DNA of 29,176 nucleotides from Anaerolineae bacterium (GTDB lineage Bacteria; Chloroflexota; Anaerolineae; Aggregatilineales; Phototrophicaceae). The translations under genes and the position numbers were made by a program. The DNA lies in NCBI GenBank assembly GCA_028284565.1, contig JANQRM010000047.1, forward strand, positions 1-29,176, read 5' to 3'. The notes beneath the pieces are model-generated. The model was not told the DNA's origin and made no database searches. It saw only the letters and a list, made by a program, of their open reading frames with translations. Positions 1 to 8,062 of the stretch are shown here, one piece after another; position 1 is the first letter of the stretch; each line of letters starts with the position of its first letter.

Positions 1-392
1 CACCCGATGATGCTGTCATCATAGCTCAGTTATTCAAAGAAGCAGGTGTTGATGTGATGGATGTATCGTCCGGGCAAACGACACGGCTGGCTCAACCGCG
101 TTATGGTCGTATGTACCAAACGCCATTTGCTGACAAAATCCGTAATGAAGTGGGGATTGCAACCATGGCAGTGGGCAACATTTACGAACCCGATCATGTC
201 AATAGCATCATCGCCTCTGGTCGTGCCGATTTATGTGCGATTGCCCGCGCTCACTTATCCGATCCATATTGGACACATCGCGCCGCCGCCGAAATCGGAT
301 ACACCGACACGCATTGGACTCCACAATACCTGACAGGTAAAGTCCAACTGGAGCGTATCTGGGAACGTAAACGACAGATTGCTCAGCAATGA
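1..392 (+). CDS. 2-aminobenzoyl-CoA monooxygenase/reductase, C-terminal part (OYE-like reductase domain), partial
   Basis: The gene enters from the left edge; the first full codon is at 3 and no start is in the window. The visible ~129 residues are the end of an Old Yellow Enzyme-type TIM-barrel flavin reductase. They include a [15 protein letters not shown] segment, the late-barrel [17 protein letters not shown] strand, and the phosphate-binding [18 protein letters not shown] segment. This form of the C-terminus ([24 protein letters not shown]) is the one I know from the fused anthraniloyl-CoA monooxygenase/reductase and salicylyl-CoA 5-hydroxylase family. In that family an N-terminal flavin monooxygenase hydroxylates the CoA-bound aromatic ring and the OYE domain reduces it with NADH. 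The next gene overlaps its stop by ATGA, so the two are translationally coupled. Whether the N-terminal monooxygenase is present cannot be seen here. A stand-alone OYE reductase is the alternative. Confidence 0.8.
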   Translation, partial: PDDAVIIAQLFKEAGVDVMDVSSGQTTRLAQPRYGRMYQTPFADKIRNEVGIATMAVGNIYEPDHVNSIIASGRADLCAIARAHLSDPYWTHRAAAEIGYTDTHWTPQYLTGKVQLERIWERKRQIAQQ

Positions 393-1147
393 AACCGCTA
401 ACGGAACAACAGGCAGTCGTCACAGGGGGAAGTCGCGGGATAGGCAAGGCGATTGCTCAGGCATTACTTAAGGCAGGGGTACAGGTAACAATTATTGGGC
501 GTAACAATGAGACTTTGAAAGCGACGGCTATCGAAATTGGTGCCGATGGTGAGGTTGCCGATATAACTAATCCGGATGCGATACAATTGGCATTTGAGCG
601 TATTTCTGCGAAACAATCCATTGACATTTTAGTTAACAACGCAGGCATCGCGACTTCCTCAGCCTTTCACCGAATGGACTTGACGCACTGGAAACAGATG
701 TTAGATGTCAATTTGACGGGTACGTTTTTATGTACACAGGCGGTTATCCGTGGGATGCGTGAACAAGGTTATGGTCGTATTATCAATATTGTCAGTACCG
801 CTGGCTTAACTGGATATGCCTATGTCGTGGCGTATTGTGCGGCTAAACATGGTGTAATTGGTTTGACACGTTCATTGGCAATTGAAGTTGCCCAACAAGG
901 AATTACAGTTAATGCGATTTGTCCCGGTTATACTGATACGGATATGGTCACCAATGCTGTTAAAAATATCACCCAGAAAACAGGACGTACTGAAGTTGAA
1001 GCCATCGCGGAATTGGTGAAGCATAATCCGCAAGCCCGTTTAATCCAGCCGGAGGAAATCGCCCAAGCAGTTTTGTGGCTCTGTCATCCGACATCAGCCA
1101 GCGTAACAGGGCAATCAATTGCCATTGCAGGCGGGGAAGTCTTTTGA
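389..1147 (+). CDS. SDR-family 3-hydroxyacyl-CoA dehydrogenase-like oxidoreductase
   Basis: This is a 252-residue classical short-chain dehydrogenase/reductase. The cofactor-binding TGGSRGIG is at residues 12-19, NNAG at 83-86, and the catalytic set is N108, S136, Y149 and K153 (YCAAK). The C-terminus has the usual [12 protein letters not shown] ending. Length and motifs fit the SDR type that oxidises beta-hydroxyacyl-CoA in beta-oxidation-like pathways. The start overlaps the preceding stop (ATGA at 389-392) and no clear ribosome binding site precedes it, which suggests coupled translation. Placed between the ring-reducing enzyme and the crotonase/acyl-CoA dehydrogenase pair, it probably oxidises an alicyclic or open-chain hydroxyacyl-CoA intermediate. 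The substrate is inferred from context; SDRs cannot be assigned a substrate from sequence alone. NAD versus NADP preference is also not settled by what I see. Confidence 0.9.
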   Translation: MKPLTEQQAVVTGGSRGIGKAIAQALLKAGVQVTIIGRNNETLKATAIEIGADGEVADITNPDAIQLAFERISAKQSIDILVNNAGIATSSAFHRMDLTHWKQMLDVNLTGTFLCTQAVIRGMREQGYGRIINIVSTAGLTGYAYVVAYCAAKHGVIGLTRSLAIEVAQQGITVNAICPGYTDTDMVTNAVKNITQKTGRTEVEAIAELVKHNPQARLIQPEEIAQAVLWLCHPTSASVTGQSIAIAGGEVF

Positions 1148-1226
1148 GCGACCACACAAGCGCAGAACGAACTGGACACGTTACTAGATAAATGACACCA
1201 ATCATGAGAAGAGAAATTAAATCAAG

Positions 1227-2060
1227 ATGACACATGAATTACTCCCGAAACGATCTTTTGCAGATTATCAAGCAACCCATTTTTTATGGGAAGTTTCTGG
1301 CAAAGTTGCTACCATCACCCTCAATCGACCCGATAAGAAAAATCCACTCACCTTTGAATCCTATGCTGAATTGCGCGACTTATTCCGCCAACTCGTTTAT
1401 GCTAGTGATATCAAAGCCGTCGTCATAACCGGTGCAGAAGGTAATTTCTGTTCTGGCGGGGATGTCCATGAAATTATCGGACCGCTAACACAAATGACGA
1501 TGCCGGAACTACTCGAATTTACGAATATGACAGGCGATTTAGTGAAGGCAATGCGTCATTGTCCGCAGCCTATAATCGCGGCGGTTAATGGCATCTGCGT
1601 CGGCGCAGGTGCAATTTTAGCGATGGCATCCGATTTCCGTTATGGGACACCGGATTGCAAAACAGCATTCTTGTTTACACGAGTCGGGTTAGCCGGTTGT
1701 GATATGGGAGCCTGTTCGATTCTTCCACGGATTATCGGTCAGGGACGAGCATCTGAATTGCTCTTTAGTGGTCGCACGATGACGGCTGAAGAAGGGTTTC
1801 AATGGGGATTTTATAATGCTTTATATGAAGCGGATGAGGTCTTAAGCCAAGCCCAAGATATGGCAGAACGCTTGGCAAGTGGTCCAACTTTTGCCCATGG
1901 AATCACCAAAGCTATGCTCCATCAAGAGTGGGCGATGGATATCGATTCCGCGATTACTGCTGAGGCACAGGCACAAGCCGTTTGTATGCAAACCAACGAT
2001 TTCCGACGTGCCTACGAAGCCTTTGTCAAGAAGGAACGTCCCATATTTGAGGGAGATTAA
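1227..2060 (+). CDS. crotonase-superfamily protein (enoyl-CoA hydratase/isomerase fold)
   Basis: The 277-residue protein has both oxyanion-hole segments of the crotonase fold: [11 protein letters not shown] around residues 73-83 and the GAGA turn at 126-129. A typical C-terminal helical region follows ([12 protein letters not shown]). By eye alignment with rat crotonase, the two catalytic glutamates (Glu144 and Glu164) fall on Ile130 and Arg152, so ordinary water addition across a double bond by that mechanism is doubtful. A related CoA-ester reaction such as hydrolytic ring or C-C cleavage, or isomerisation, is possible. The gene follows the SDR after 79 bp with no recognisable content, and precedes the acyl-CoA dehydrogenase by 5 bp. 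The ribosome binding site is weak (AGAAGAG, distant). Fold and CoA binding are well supported; the reaction is not. Confidence 0.88.
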   Translation: MTHELLPKRSFADYQATHFLWEVSGKVATITLNRPDKKNPLTFESYAELRDLFRQLVYASDIKAVVITGAEGNFCSGGDVHEIIGPLTQMTMPELLEFTNMTGDLVKAMRHCPQPIIAAVNGICVGAGAILAMASDFRYGTPDCKTAFLFTRVGLAGCDMGACSILPRIIGQGRASELLFSGRTMTAEEGFQWGFYNALYEADEVLSQAQDMAERLASGPTFAHGITKAMLHQEWAMDIDSAITAEAQAQAVCMQTNDFRRAYEAFVKKERPIFEGD

Positions 2061-2065
2061 ACCTC

Positions 2066-3226
2066 GTGTTAAGCGACATGAGCTTGCCGTTTTTTGCGGA
2101 TGAACATCGTGATTTACAGACTCTCTTGGCGCGCTGGTGCGAAGAAAATCTAACTGATTTAGATCATGACGATGATATTGAGCGTGTCGATCAGCGTTGC
2201 CGCCAATTAGTACAAGCGATGGGGTCGGCTGGCTGGTTAGCATATTGTGTGCAACTAGCCTATGGCGGTCAGCTTCCAGAGTTAGACTCTCGTGCGTTAT
2301 GTATCGCCCGCGAAACCTTGGCTTATTATGATGGGCTGGCAGACTTTAGCTTTGCTATGCAAGGGCTAGGTAGTGGGTCAATCACCTTATTTGGAACTGA
2401 ACAACAGAAGCAACACTATTTGCCCAAAGTTGCCACTGGCGAGATGATTGCCGCTTTCGCTTTATCTGAACCAGACGCAGGATCGGATGTAGCCGCAATT
2501 AAGACCACCGCGACCTTAGAGGGGGATTCCTATATACTGAATGGAACAAAGACATGGATATCCAATGGGGGTATCGCCAATTATTATGTTGTCTTTGCCC
2601 GTAGCGAAGCGGTTGCAGGATCACGGGGATTGTCAGCGTTTATTGTACCGGCACAGACCAGTGGACTGGAAATTGCCGAAAGGATTGAAGTGATTGCACC
2701 TCACCCATTGGCAACCCTCAAATTTGAAAATTGCCGAATTCCTCAATCTGCCTTATTAGGTGAGACAGGACGAGGCATGAAAGTGGCACTAGCGACATTA
2801 GATATTTTTCGAGCTTCTGTCGGTGCCGCCGCAATCGGGTTCGCTAGGCGCGCCTTCGATGAAGCTCTGGATCGTGCTAAGTCACGTGAAATGTTTGGTC
2901 AAACACTCGCGGATTTCCAGCTAATCCAAGCCAAGTTAGCGGATATGGCAACCGCTATTGATTCCGCACAGTTATTAGTCTATCGAGCGGCATGGTTACG
3001 TGATGTTCAAAAGGTACGCCCAACTCGTGAAGTCGCTATGGCAAAGATGCAAGCTACAGAATCCGCCCAACAAGTGATTGATGATGCCGTGCAAATCTTT
3101 GGTGGCTTGGGAGTCAAACGGGGTGTGGTTGTTGAACGCTTGTATCGTGAAATTCGGGCATTACGGATATATGAAGGCGCAACCGAGGTGCAAAAAATGA
3201 TTATTGCTCGTTCATTGTTAACCTAA
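2066..3226 (+). CDS. acyl-CoA dehydrogenase
   Basis: This 386-residue flavoprotein has the acyl-CoA dehydrogenase signature [12 protein letters not shown] (residues 130-141). Near the C-terminus it has RIYEGATEV with the probable catalytic base at Glu370, matching the position of Glu376 in medium-chain ACAD. The conserved [18 protein letters not shown] and [11 protein letters not shown] helices are present, so FAD binding and tetramer contacts look intact. It should remove two hydrogens alpha-beta to a CoA thioester and pass electrons to ETF. I chose the GTG at 2066 because GGGAG at 2051-2055 lies ten bases upstream; the ATG at 2078 would leave 22 bases. Spacing to the upstream crotonase gene is 5 bp. 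In this operon it probably acts on a ring-derived (cyclic or opened dicarboxyl) CoA ester. Confidence 0.92.
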   Translation: MLSDMSLPFFADEHRDLQTLLARWCEENLTDLDHDDDIERVDQRCRQLVQAMGSAGWLAYCVQLAYGGQLPELDSRALCIARETLAYYDGLADFSFAMQGLGSGSITLFGTEQQKQHYLPKVATGEMIAAFALSEPDAGSDVAAIKTTATLEGDSYILNGTKTWISNGGIANYYVVFARSEAVAGSRGLSAFIVPAQTSGLEIAERIEVIAPHPLATLKFENCRIPQSALLGETGRGMKVALATLDIFRASVGAAAIGFARRAFDEALDRAKSREMFGQTLADFQLIQAKLADMATAIDSAQLLVYRAAWLRDVQKVRPTREVAMAKMQATESAQQVIDDAVQIFGGLGVKRGVVVERLYREIRALRIYEGATEVQKMIIARSLLT

Positions 3227-3237
3227 GGAGCAATGAA

Positions 3238-4845
3238 ATGCAGTATACGGCTCATGTAGATACATTTGCTTTTGACAATTTACCACCGAAAGAACAATGG
3301 GCAGATTTGATATTTGATTTGCCAGAATTACAATATCCTGACCACCTAAATAGTGCTGTAGAATTGCTCGATAAAGCCATTGAGAAGGGCTGGGGCGAGC
3401 GCATCGCAGTTTATGGAAGTCACATTCGCTGGACATATGCCGAACTTTTGCAACGAGTGAATCGGGTGGCACAGGTTTTAACAACGGATTTAGGTTTAGT
3501 TCCGGGCAATCGTGTATTGTTACGGGGTCCAAATCATCCGATGTTGGCGGTGACATGGTTCGCGGTAATTAAAGCGGGACTCATAGCGGTAACGACGATG
3601 CCTCTGCTTCGTGCTAAAGAACTCACACAAATAATTGAAAAAGTAGAAATTCAAGTCGCTTTATGTGATAGTCGCTTTGCCGACGAACTAGAAGCCGTTG
3701 AATCACCTTATTTGAAACACAAATTGTATTATTTGGATGATTCATCCGAAGGGCTTGAAGCGCGAATGACAACCCATTCGGGTACATTTGAAGTTGTCGA
3801 TACCGCTCTCGAAGACCCTGCGCTGATTGCCTTTACCTCAGGTTCAACCGGACAACCCAAAGCCACGATTCATTTTCATCGGGATGTGATGGCAATTTGT
3901 GATACCTTCCCCAAATCAATCGTTCAGATTGAATCGGATGATATTTGTATTGGCTCGCCGCCACTTGGCTTTACATTCGGCTTAGGGGGTATCTTATTAT
4001 TCCCGCTTCGGGTTGGTGGAGCATCCATTCTCATCGAAAAATACACACCCGAATCATACCTCCAGACAATTGATGACTTAAAGGCAACCATCTCTTGGAC
4101 AGCACCGTTTTTCTATCAAAAGATGGCAAAATTTACAGATCAGTATCATTTGCCGTCTCTGCGGAAGTGTGTCTCGGCTGGTGAAACCTTGCCCCCTGCA
4201 ACCCGCGCACGTTGGAAAGAAAAGACGGGCATTGAGATAATTGATGGGATTGGCGCTACCGAAATGCTCCATATTTTCATATCGCATACGGAGGCGGATG
4301 CTAAACCGGGCGCAACCGGAAAACCCATCCCCGGTTATCAAGCACGGGTGATTGATGATAATGGCAAGGATGTTGGTGTGGGCGTTGTTGGACGATTAGC
4401 GGTAAAAGGACCAACGGGATGTCGCTACCTCGCAGATGAGCGTCAACGAACCTATGTCCAAGATGGATGGAACATCACGGGCGATTCGTACTTGATTGAT
4501 GAAGAAGGCTATTTTGTCTATCAAGCGCGCAGTGACGATATGATTATTACATCGGGCTATAACGTCGCTGGTCCCGAAGTCGAGGCGACACTTATTCAGC
4601 ATGATGCCGTTACTGAATGTGCAGTGGTGGGTGTACCCCATGCTGAACGCGGTACAATCATCAAAGCCTTTATCGTACTCCGCGATAATGTAGTTGGTAA
4701 TGAGGCACTGATTCAAGAGTTACAAGATTTTGTCAAAAACAGAATCGCACCGTATAAATATCCGCGCGCCATAGAATTTATCGATTCTTTACCTCGTACG
4801 GATACCGGCAAGTTACAGCGTTATGTCTTGCGCGAGAAGGGATGA
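3238..4845 (+). CDS. benzoate/2-aminobenzoate-CoA ligase family AMP-forming ligase
   Basis: The 535-residue adenylate-forming enzyme has the P-loop TSGSTGQPK at residues 200-208. It also has the A5-type motif DGIGATEMLHIFIS, the A7/A8 motifs GDSYLIDEEGYF and RSDDMIITSGYNVAGPEVE, and the C-terminal catalytic lysine in PRTDTGK (Lys525). The GATEMLHIF form is characteristic of the benzoate-CoA ligase subfamily, which includes 2-aminobenzoate-CoA ligases (EC 6.2.1.32). It would activate the aromatic acid with ATP and CoA in the cytoplasm, the entry step of the pathway. The start is well supported by AAGGAG at 3226-3231, seven bases upstream. Benzoate, anthranilate and substituted benzoates cannot be told apart by eye. 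The neighbouring OYE-type reductase favours anthranilate or salicylate. Confidence 0.9.
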   Translation: MQYTAHVDTFAFDNLPPKEQWADLIFDLPELQYPDHLNSAVELLDKAIEKGWGERIAVYGSHIRWTYAELLQRVNRVAQVLTTDLGLVPGNRVLLRGPNHPMLAVTWFAVIKAGLIAVTTMPLLRAKELTQIIEKVEIQVALCDSRFADELEAVESPYLKHKLYYLDDSSEGLEARMTTHSGTFEVVDTALEDPALIAFTSGSTGQPKATIHFHRDVMAICDTFPKSIVQIESDDICIGSPPLGFTFGLGGILLFPLRVGGASILIEKYTPESYLQTIDDLKATISWTAPFFYQKMAKFTDQYHLPSLRKCVSAGETLPPATRARWKEKTGIEIIDGIGATEMLHIFISHTEADAKPGATGKPIPGYQARVIDDNGKDVGVGVVGRLAVKGPTGCRYLADERQRTYVQDGWNITGDSYLIDEEGYFVYQARSDDMIITSGYNVAGPEVEATLIQHDAVTECAVVGVPHAERGTIIKAFIVLRDNVVGNEALIQELQDFVKNRIAPYKYPRAIEFIDSLPRTDTGKLQRYVLREKG

Positions 4846-4849
4846 AACA

Positions 4850-5251
4850 ATGCAGATTTTACAACCGTCTGGCTGGGCAAGACCCCGTGGTTATGCGAAT
4901 GGAATCGTTGCGAGTGGTCAATGCGTGTTTGTCGCGGGACAAATTGGCTGGAATGCGAATCAAGAATTTGAAACACAGGACTTTGTGGGGCAAACCCGCC
5001 AAGCCCTAGAGAACATCGTGGCGATCTTAGCCGAAGCCAACGCACAACCCAATCACATCACACGCATGACATGGTATATTGTGGATAAACATGAGTATCT
5101 GACAAAGGCTAAAGCAATTGGAATGGCATATCGAGAGATCATTGGCAACCATTATCCAACAATGACCGCAATTGAAGTGTCTGGCTTATTGGAAGATGAG
5201 GCACAGGTCGAGATCGAAGTGACCGCAGTCATTCCTTTGACAACATTATGA
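4850..5251 (+). CDS. RidA/YjgF-family protein of the aromatic-CoA operon
   Basis: The 133-residue single-domain RidA-fold protein has the family pattern VAGQIGWN, TRQALENI, ITRMTWYIVD and AQVEIEVTAVIP. I placed the start at the ATG at 4850, preceded by AAGGGA at 4837-4842. An in-frame ATG at 4823 lies inside the ligase gene, has no ribosome binding site, and adds residues outside the fold. Aligning PTMTAIEV to E. coli RidA PARSCVEV puts Met where the substrate-binding Arg105 should be, so classic 2-aminoacrylate deaminase activity is not expected. RidA-like genes are known companions of 2-aminobenzoyl-CoA clusters. Since the pathway makes amino-substituted non-aromatic rings (enamines/imines), a role on such an intermediate is a reasonable inference. 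It is the last gene of the operon. Confidence 0.88.
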   Translation: MQILQPSGWARPRGYANGIVASGQCVFVAGQIGWNANQEFETQDFVGQTRQALENIVAILAEANAQPNHITRMTWYIVDKHEYLTKAKAIGMAYREIIGNHYPTMTAIEVSGLLEDEAQVEIEVTAVIPLTTL

Positions 5252-5359
5252 AGGCAATATAGTGTGTGAAAGGATATTTGCGATACACTCAATTAACGCG
5301 ATTTAGAATAAGGTTCTCTACAGCACGAGTGAGAATTGGCTCATACAAAAAAATGATAT

Positions 5360-5431
5360 TGAGTCCGGCAGGATTCGAACCTGCAACCAATTGATTAAAA
5401 GTCAACTGCGCTGCCATTGCGCCACGGACCC
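5360..5431 (-). tRNA. tRNA-Lys (anticodon TTT)
   Basis: Read on the minus strand, the 72-nt sequence folds into a full cloverleaf. The acceptor stem pairs GGGTCCG with CGGACTC (one G-U). The D stem is GCGC/GCGC with an AATGGCA loop. The anticodon stem GTTGA/TCAAT carries loop CTTTTAA with anticodon TTT. The T arm is GCAGG-TTCGAAT-CCTGC and the discriminator base is A. CCA is not encoded in the DNA, so it must be added after transcription. It lies between the aromatic operon and the MOSC gene, opposite in orientation to both. Confidence 0.97.
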
Positions 5432-5527
5432 TTTACAGCCAAAACATGATACAAAATTCTCGATTTTGAATCAAGCATCAAATCGTATACGGTTGTTAAG
5501 AACCTCTTATCTTGATGCGTCCTCTCT

Positions 5528-5538
5528 GTTACAATCAA
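5528..5538 (+). promoter_or_regulatory. possible -10 region of the MOSC operon (GTTACAATCAA)
   Basis: The sequence contains TACAAT (5530-5535), a one-mismatch sigma-70-type -10 box, 33 bp before the MOSC start. The same 11 bases occur at 9796-9806 ahead of phnC at a similar distance, which supports a promoter role. No good -35 hexamer is at the standard spacing. Confidence 0.4.
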
Positions 5539-5568
5539 ATATCTATGATGAAGTGGAGCTAAGAACAC

Positions 5569-6054
5569 ATGATTACTGTTCAACGTATTGCATATAAACC
5601 CAAAGATGCCGACACCAAACCGCCTAATCATTTCTCACGAGTTCAACTAGAAGAAGCACAGCTCGTCAAAGACTATGGCATTGAAGGAGATGCCAAAGGT
5701 GGCAGTGGAGACCGCCAACTCAATGTAATGTGCTATGACACGGTACAACAACTACATGATGAAGGCTTTAACACCCAACCTGGTCAATTGGGTGAGCAAA
5801 TTGTTGTTCAGGGCTGCGATGTCGCCACCTTACACAAAGGTGATATCCTTAAAATTGGTGACAACGCCCTCATCGAAGTCGTCGGTCTGCGAACAGGTTG
5901 TCAACGCTTCCGCAAGATTCAAAACAAAGAGATTCCTGACTACGAAGACCGCATCGGAATTATGGCGAAAGTGATTGAAGGCGGACTGATTCGCGTCGGT
6001 TCAACTATCGAGGTTATTCGAGCGAGCGACAATGTCAGAATACGTCACGATTGA
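5569..6054 (+). CDS. MOSC domain-containing protein
   Basis: The 161-residue protein is essentially one MOSC domain, as in stand-alone YiiM/YuaD-type proteins. The core GIEGDAKGGSGDRQLNVM spans about residues 37-54. PGQLGEQIVVQG (71-82) matches the family's GENI-like segment, and a conserved Cys is at position 111 in LRTGCQRF. MOSC domains bind molybdenum cofactor or handle sulfur transfer to it, and some reduce N-hydroxylated compounds; the substrate here is unknown. The start ATG has GGAG 12 bases upstream. Its 3' end overlaps the next ORF by 23 bp, so at least two and probably three genes are co-transcribed. No molybdoenzyme gene lies nearby. Confidence 0.88.
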   Translation: MITVQRIAYKPKDADTKPPNHFSRVQLEEAQLVKDYGIEGDAKGGSGDRQLNVMCYDTVQQLHDEGFNTQPGQLGEQIVVQGCDVATLHKGDILKIGDNALIEVVGLRTGCQRFRKIQNKEIPDYEDRIGIMAKVIEGGLIRVGSTIEVIRASDNVRIRHD

Positions 6055-6313
6055 GAGCGAATCCACCGACGACCCCAATATCATCGAACTCTACATCAAC
6101 CAAACCCTCACCAATGAGACAGAAGAGGTCTATCCCTCCAGTACAGAAGGCGATGTCGGTTCACCTATTGCTCAGATGCTATTTCAAGGAGTCGACGGCA
6201 TTCAGGCACTCCATATCACCGAAGATTGCCTGATTATCACACGAGCACCCGATACCCCGTGGGAAGTCATCATTGATGAAATTCGTGATGCCCTGCGTGA
6301 CTTTTTCCTGTAA
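6032..6313 (+). CDS. NifU/Nfu N-terminal-domain-like small protein
   Basis: The 93-residue acidic protein has the pattern GSPIAQMLFQGVDGIQALHI (residues ~43-62), a basic ITR step, then a C-terminal helix (WEVIIDEIRDALRDFF). This resembles the Nfu_N domain, a small alpha/beta module placed before the Fe-S-carrying NifU domain in Nfu proteins. There is only one cysteine and no CxxC, so it cannot hold a cluster alone; stand-alone Nfu_N proteins are of unknown role. It overlaps the end of the MOSC gene by 23 bp and its stop abuts the methyltransferase start, so the three are probably one transcript. The ribosome binding site is poor. The family call is by eye and moderate. Confidence 0.65.
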   Translation: MSEYVTIESESTDDPNIIELYINQTLTNETEEVYPSSTEGDVGSPIAQMLFQGVDGIQALHITEDCLIITRAPDTPWEVIIDEIRDALRDFFL

Positions 6314-6316
6314 TTG

Positions 6317-8062
6317 ATGAACGCCATCTATCAATTCAAACTCCGTCGTGACATTAAGATGGATGGCGATTTGCAATTGGCACGTCGTGAACCCAACGGC
6401 TACTTTTCGCTGTTGGGAGATGCCCAAACGCTCGCAGAAGAACACTTTCCAGAAAGTCAGCAATTCACCCGAGATGGTCAGCAAGGTTACGCAGCGCAAG
6501 GCAGTCTCGAATTGTTACCGACTCTCATTCGACGGCTCAGTTTCATTCAGACCATATATGTGATTGTAGAAGATTCACCCCAAGTACAGGACATCCTACA
6601 CCAATGCTCACAGACAATCCATTGGCGAGAGCAAGATGGTCATTTATTAATCGAAGCGACCCCACATTACACCTTCTTTGAATATGCTGATATTGCGATA
6701 CGCAAAACGAAAAATGTCGCTGATACACGCAAGACTTTATCGCTACTACTTGATGCCTTGCTCAAACGTACTGATAATCCCAAAGCCCATAATTTACTAG
6801 CACAGGTTCAATCCGCCACCACAACAACCCCACTATGCCATGGCATTCATTACTACAAAGCCAAGTTTTTTCCACGCATGGCACGAGCAATGCTAAATTT
6901 ATCACAACAGCGTATCGGGCAGGAAACAGTCCGAGTCCTCGACCCTTTTGTCGGCAGTGGGACAACCTTACTCGAATCCTCAACTTTGGGATTAGCGAGT
7001 GTCGGTTGGGATATTGACCCGCTATCCGTATTGATTTCACAGACCAAACTAAATTTCTTACAACATTCTGCACAGGGTTTTGAAGATGAGTTGGCAAGAA
7101 TTTTTCTAATTTCACAAGCTAACTATTACCCAAATATCCCAAATATATCCCAAATTCAATTTCCAAAGTGGTTATTGAAGAATCGCAAGATGACCGACGA
7201 GGTCGCACAATCACTTTATGAGGAAATCGCCCAAGTTCAGCACTTAACTCAGCAAGTATTACCTGAGTTCCGGGATATATGGCGTGTATTGCTTTCCGAT
7301 GCACTCTCACGGCGGATAAAGATGCGCTTTCTCGGCACAGGTGTTGGACGTTTTTCGCTCAACTTCTCCAAAACACCGTTGATGACCCTGTTTACTCGCT
7401 CCCTCTATCGCTTGAGTCGCACGCTCTCTGCATGGGAATGGTTAGAGGAAGCATTGAATTTACATCTCGCACCTTCAATAGCTCAGTTGGGTGATGCGCG
7501 CCAAGCATCCGATAATCCATTTGATGTTATCGTGACCTCTCCCCCCTATTTACCTGCGTCAAGTGGACGAGAAAGCTATGCTAAAGCTCGCGCACCCTCT
7601 TTACTCGCACTCGGCATGACGACCTTAGATGAGGTCGATTCATTGTCAGATACAGCTGTGGGGTCAATGGACTCATCATCCATTGCATGGGATGAATTAA
7701 CGCCTGATGTAAAAAAACTCATTCAATGGCTCGAAGCCGATACCTTGCGCACCCTCAAAGCCGAACCAACAGCACGTTACTTTTTGGAGATGCGACAAAG
7801 TTTTATGGCGATGAAGCAGATGCTTGTTCAATATGGCGTAGCGATGGTCGTCATTGGTCGCCAGAGTACCTATTATGATTATCAAAGTCGTGAAGTGCTA
7901 TTTTGTGTCCCAGTCGCCGAATGGTTGGCACAAGAGGCCGAGTTCGCTGGATTAGTAGTCGAGGAACAAGTCCATATCCCACTACAAAAAGCCAATCGTA
8001 ACGCCCGTCCGCGCTCGCTTGATGATTATGATGAAACGATTCTCATTCTCCGAAAGCCTTAA
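6317..8062 (+). CDS. putative DNA methyltransferase (SPPY-type N4-cytosine/N6-adenine), solitary
   Basis: The 581-residue protein has a Rossmann methyltransferase motif I, DPFVGSGTTLLES (from residue 209), preceded by the CHGIHYYKAKFFPRMAR segment seen in this DNA methylase group. The catalytic motif IV, TSPPY, is at 407-411. Motif I comes first and nearly 200 residues separate it from motif IV, so a target-recognition or other domain probably sits between them. About 170 N-terminal residues are not recognisable. SPPY/DPPY motifs transfer a methyl group to exocyclic amino groups. The context (no nuclease or specificity subunit) suggests an orphan enzyme. Some RNA methyltransferases (Trm11/TrmN-like) share motif I and a related NPPY/DPPY, so RNA is an alternative target. 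I used ATG 6317; TTG 6314 directly follows the upstream stop. It converges on the kinase with no bases between the stops. Confidence 0.75.
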   Translation: MNAIYQFKLRRDIKMDGDLQLARREPNGYFSLLGDAQTLAEEHFPESQQFTRDGQQGYAAQGSLELLPTLIRRLSFIQTIYVIVEDSPQVQDILHQCSQTIHWREQDGHLLIEATPHYTFFEYADIAIRKTKNVADTRKTLSLLLDALLKRTDNPKAHNLLAQVQSATTTTPLCHGIHYYKAKFFPRMARAMLNLSQQRIGQETVRVLDPFVGSGTTLLESSTLGLASVGWDIDPLSVLISQTKLNFLQHSAQGFEDELARIFLISQANYYPNIPNISQIQFPKWLLKNRKMTDEVAQSLYEEIAQVQHLTQQVLPEFRDIWRVLLSDALSRRIKMRFLGTGVGRFSLNFSKTPLMTLFTRSLYRLSRTLSAWEWLEEALNLHLAPSIAQLGDARQASDNPFDVIVTSPPYLPASSGRESYAKARAPSLLALGMTTLDEVDSLSDTAVGSMDSSSIAWDELTPDVKKLIQWLEADTLRTLKAEPTARYFLEMRQSFMAMKQMLVQYGVAMVVIGRQSTYYDYQSREVLFCVPVAEWLAQEAEFAGLVVEEQVHIPLQKANRNARPRSLDDYDETILILRKP

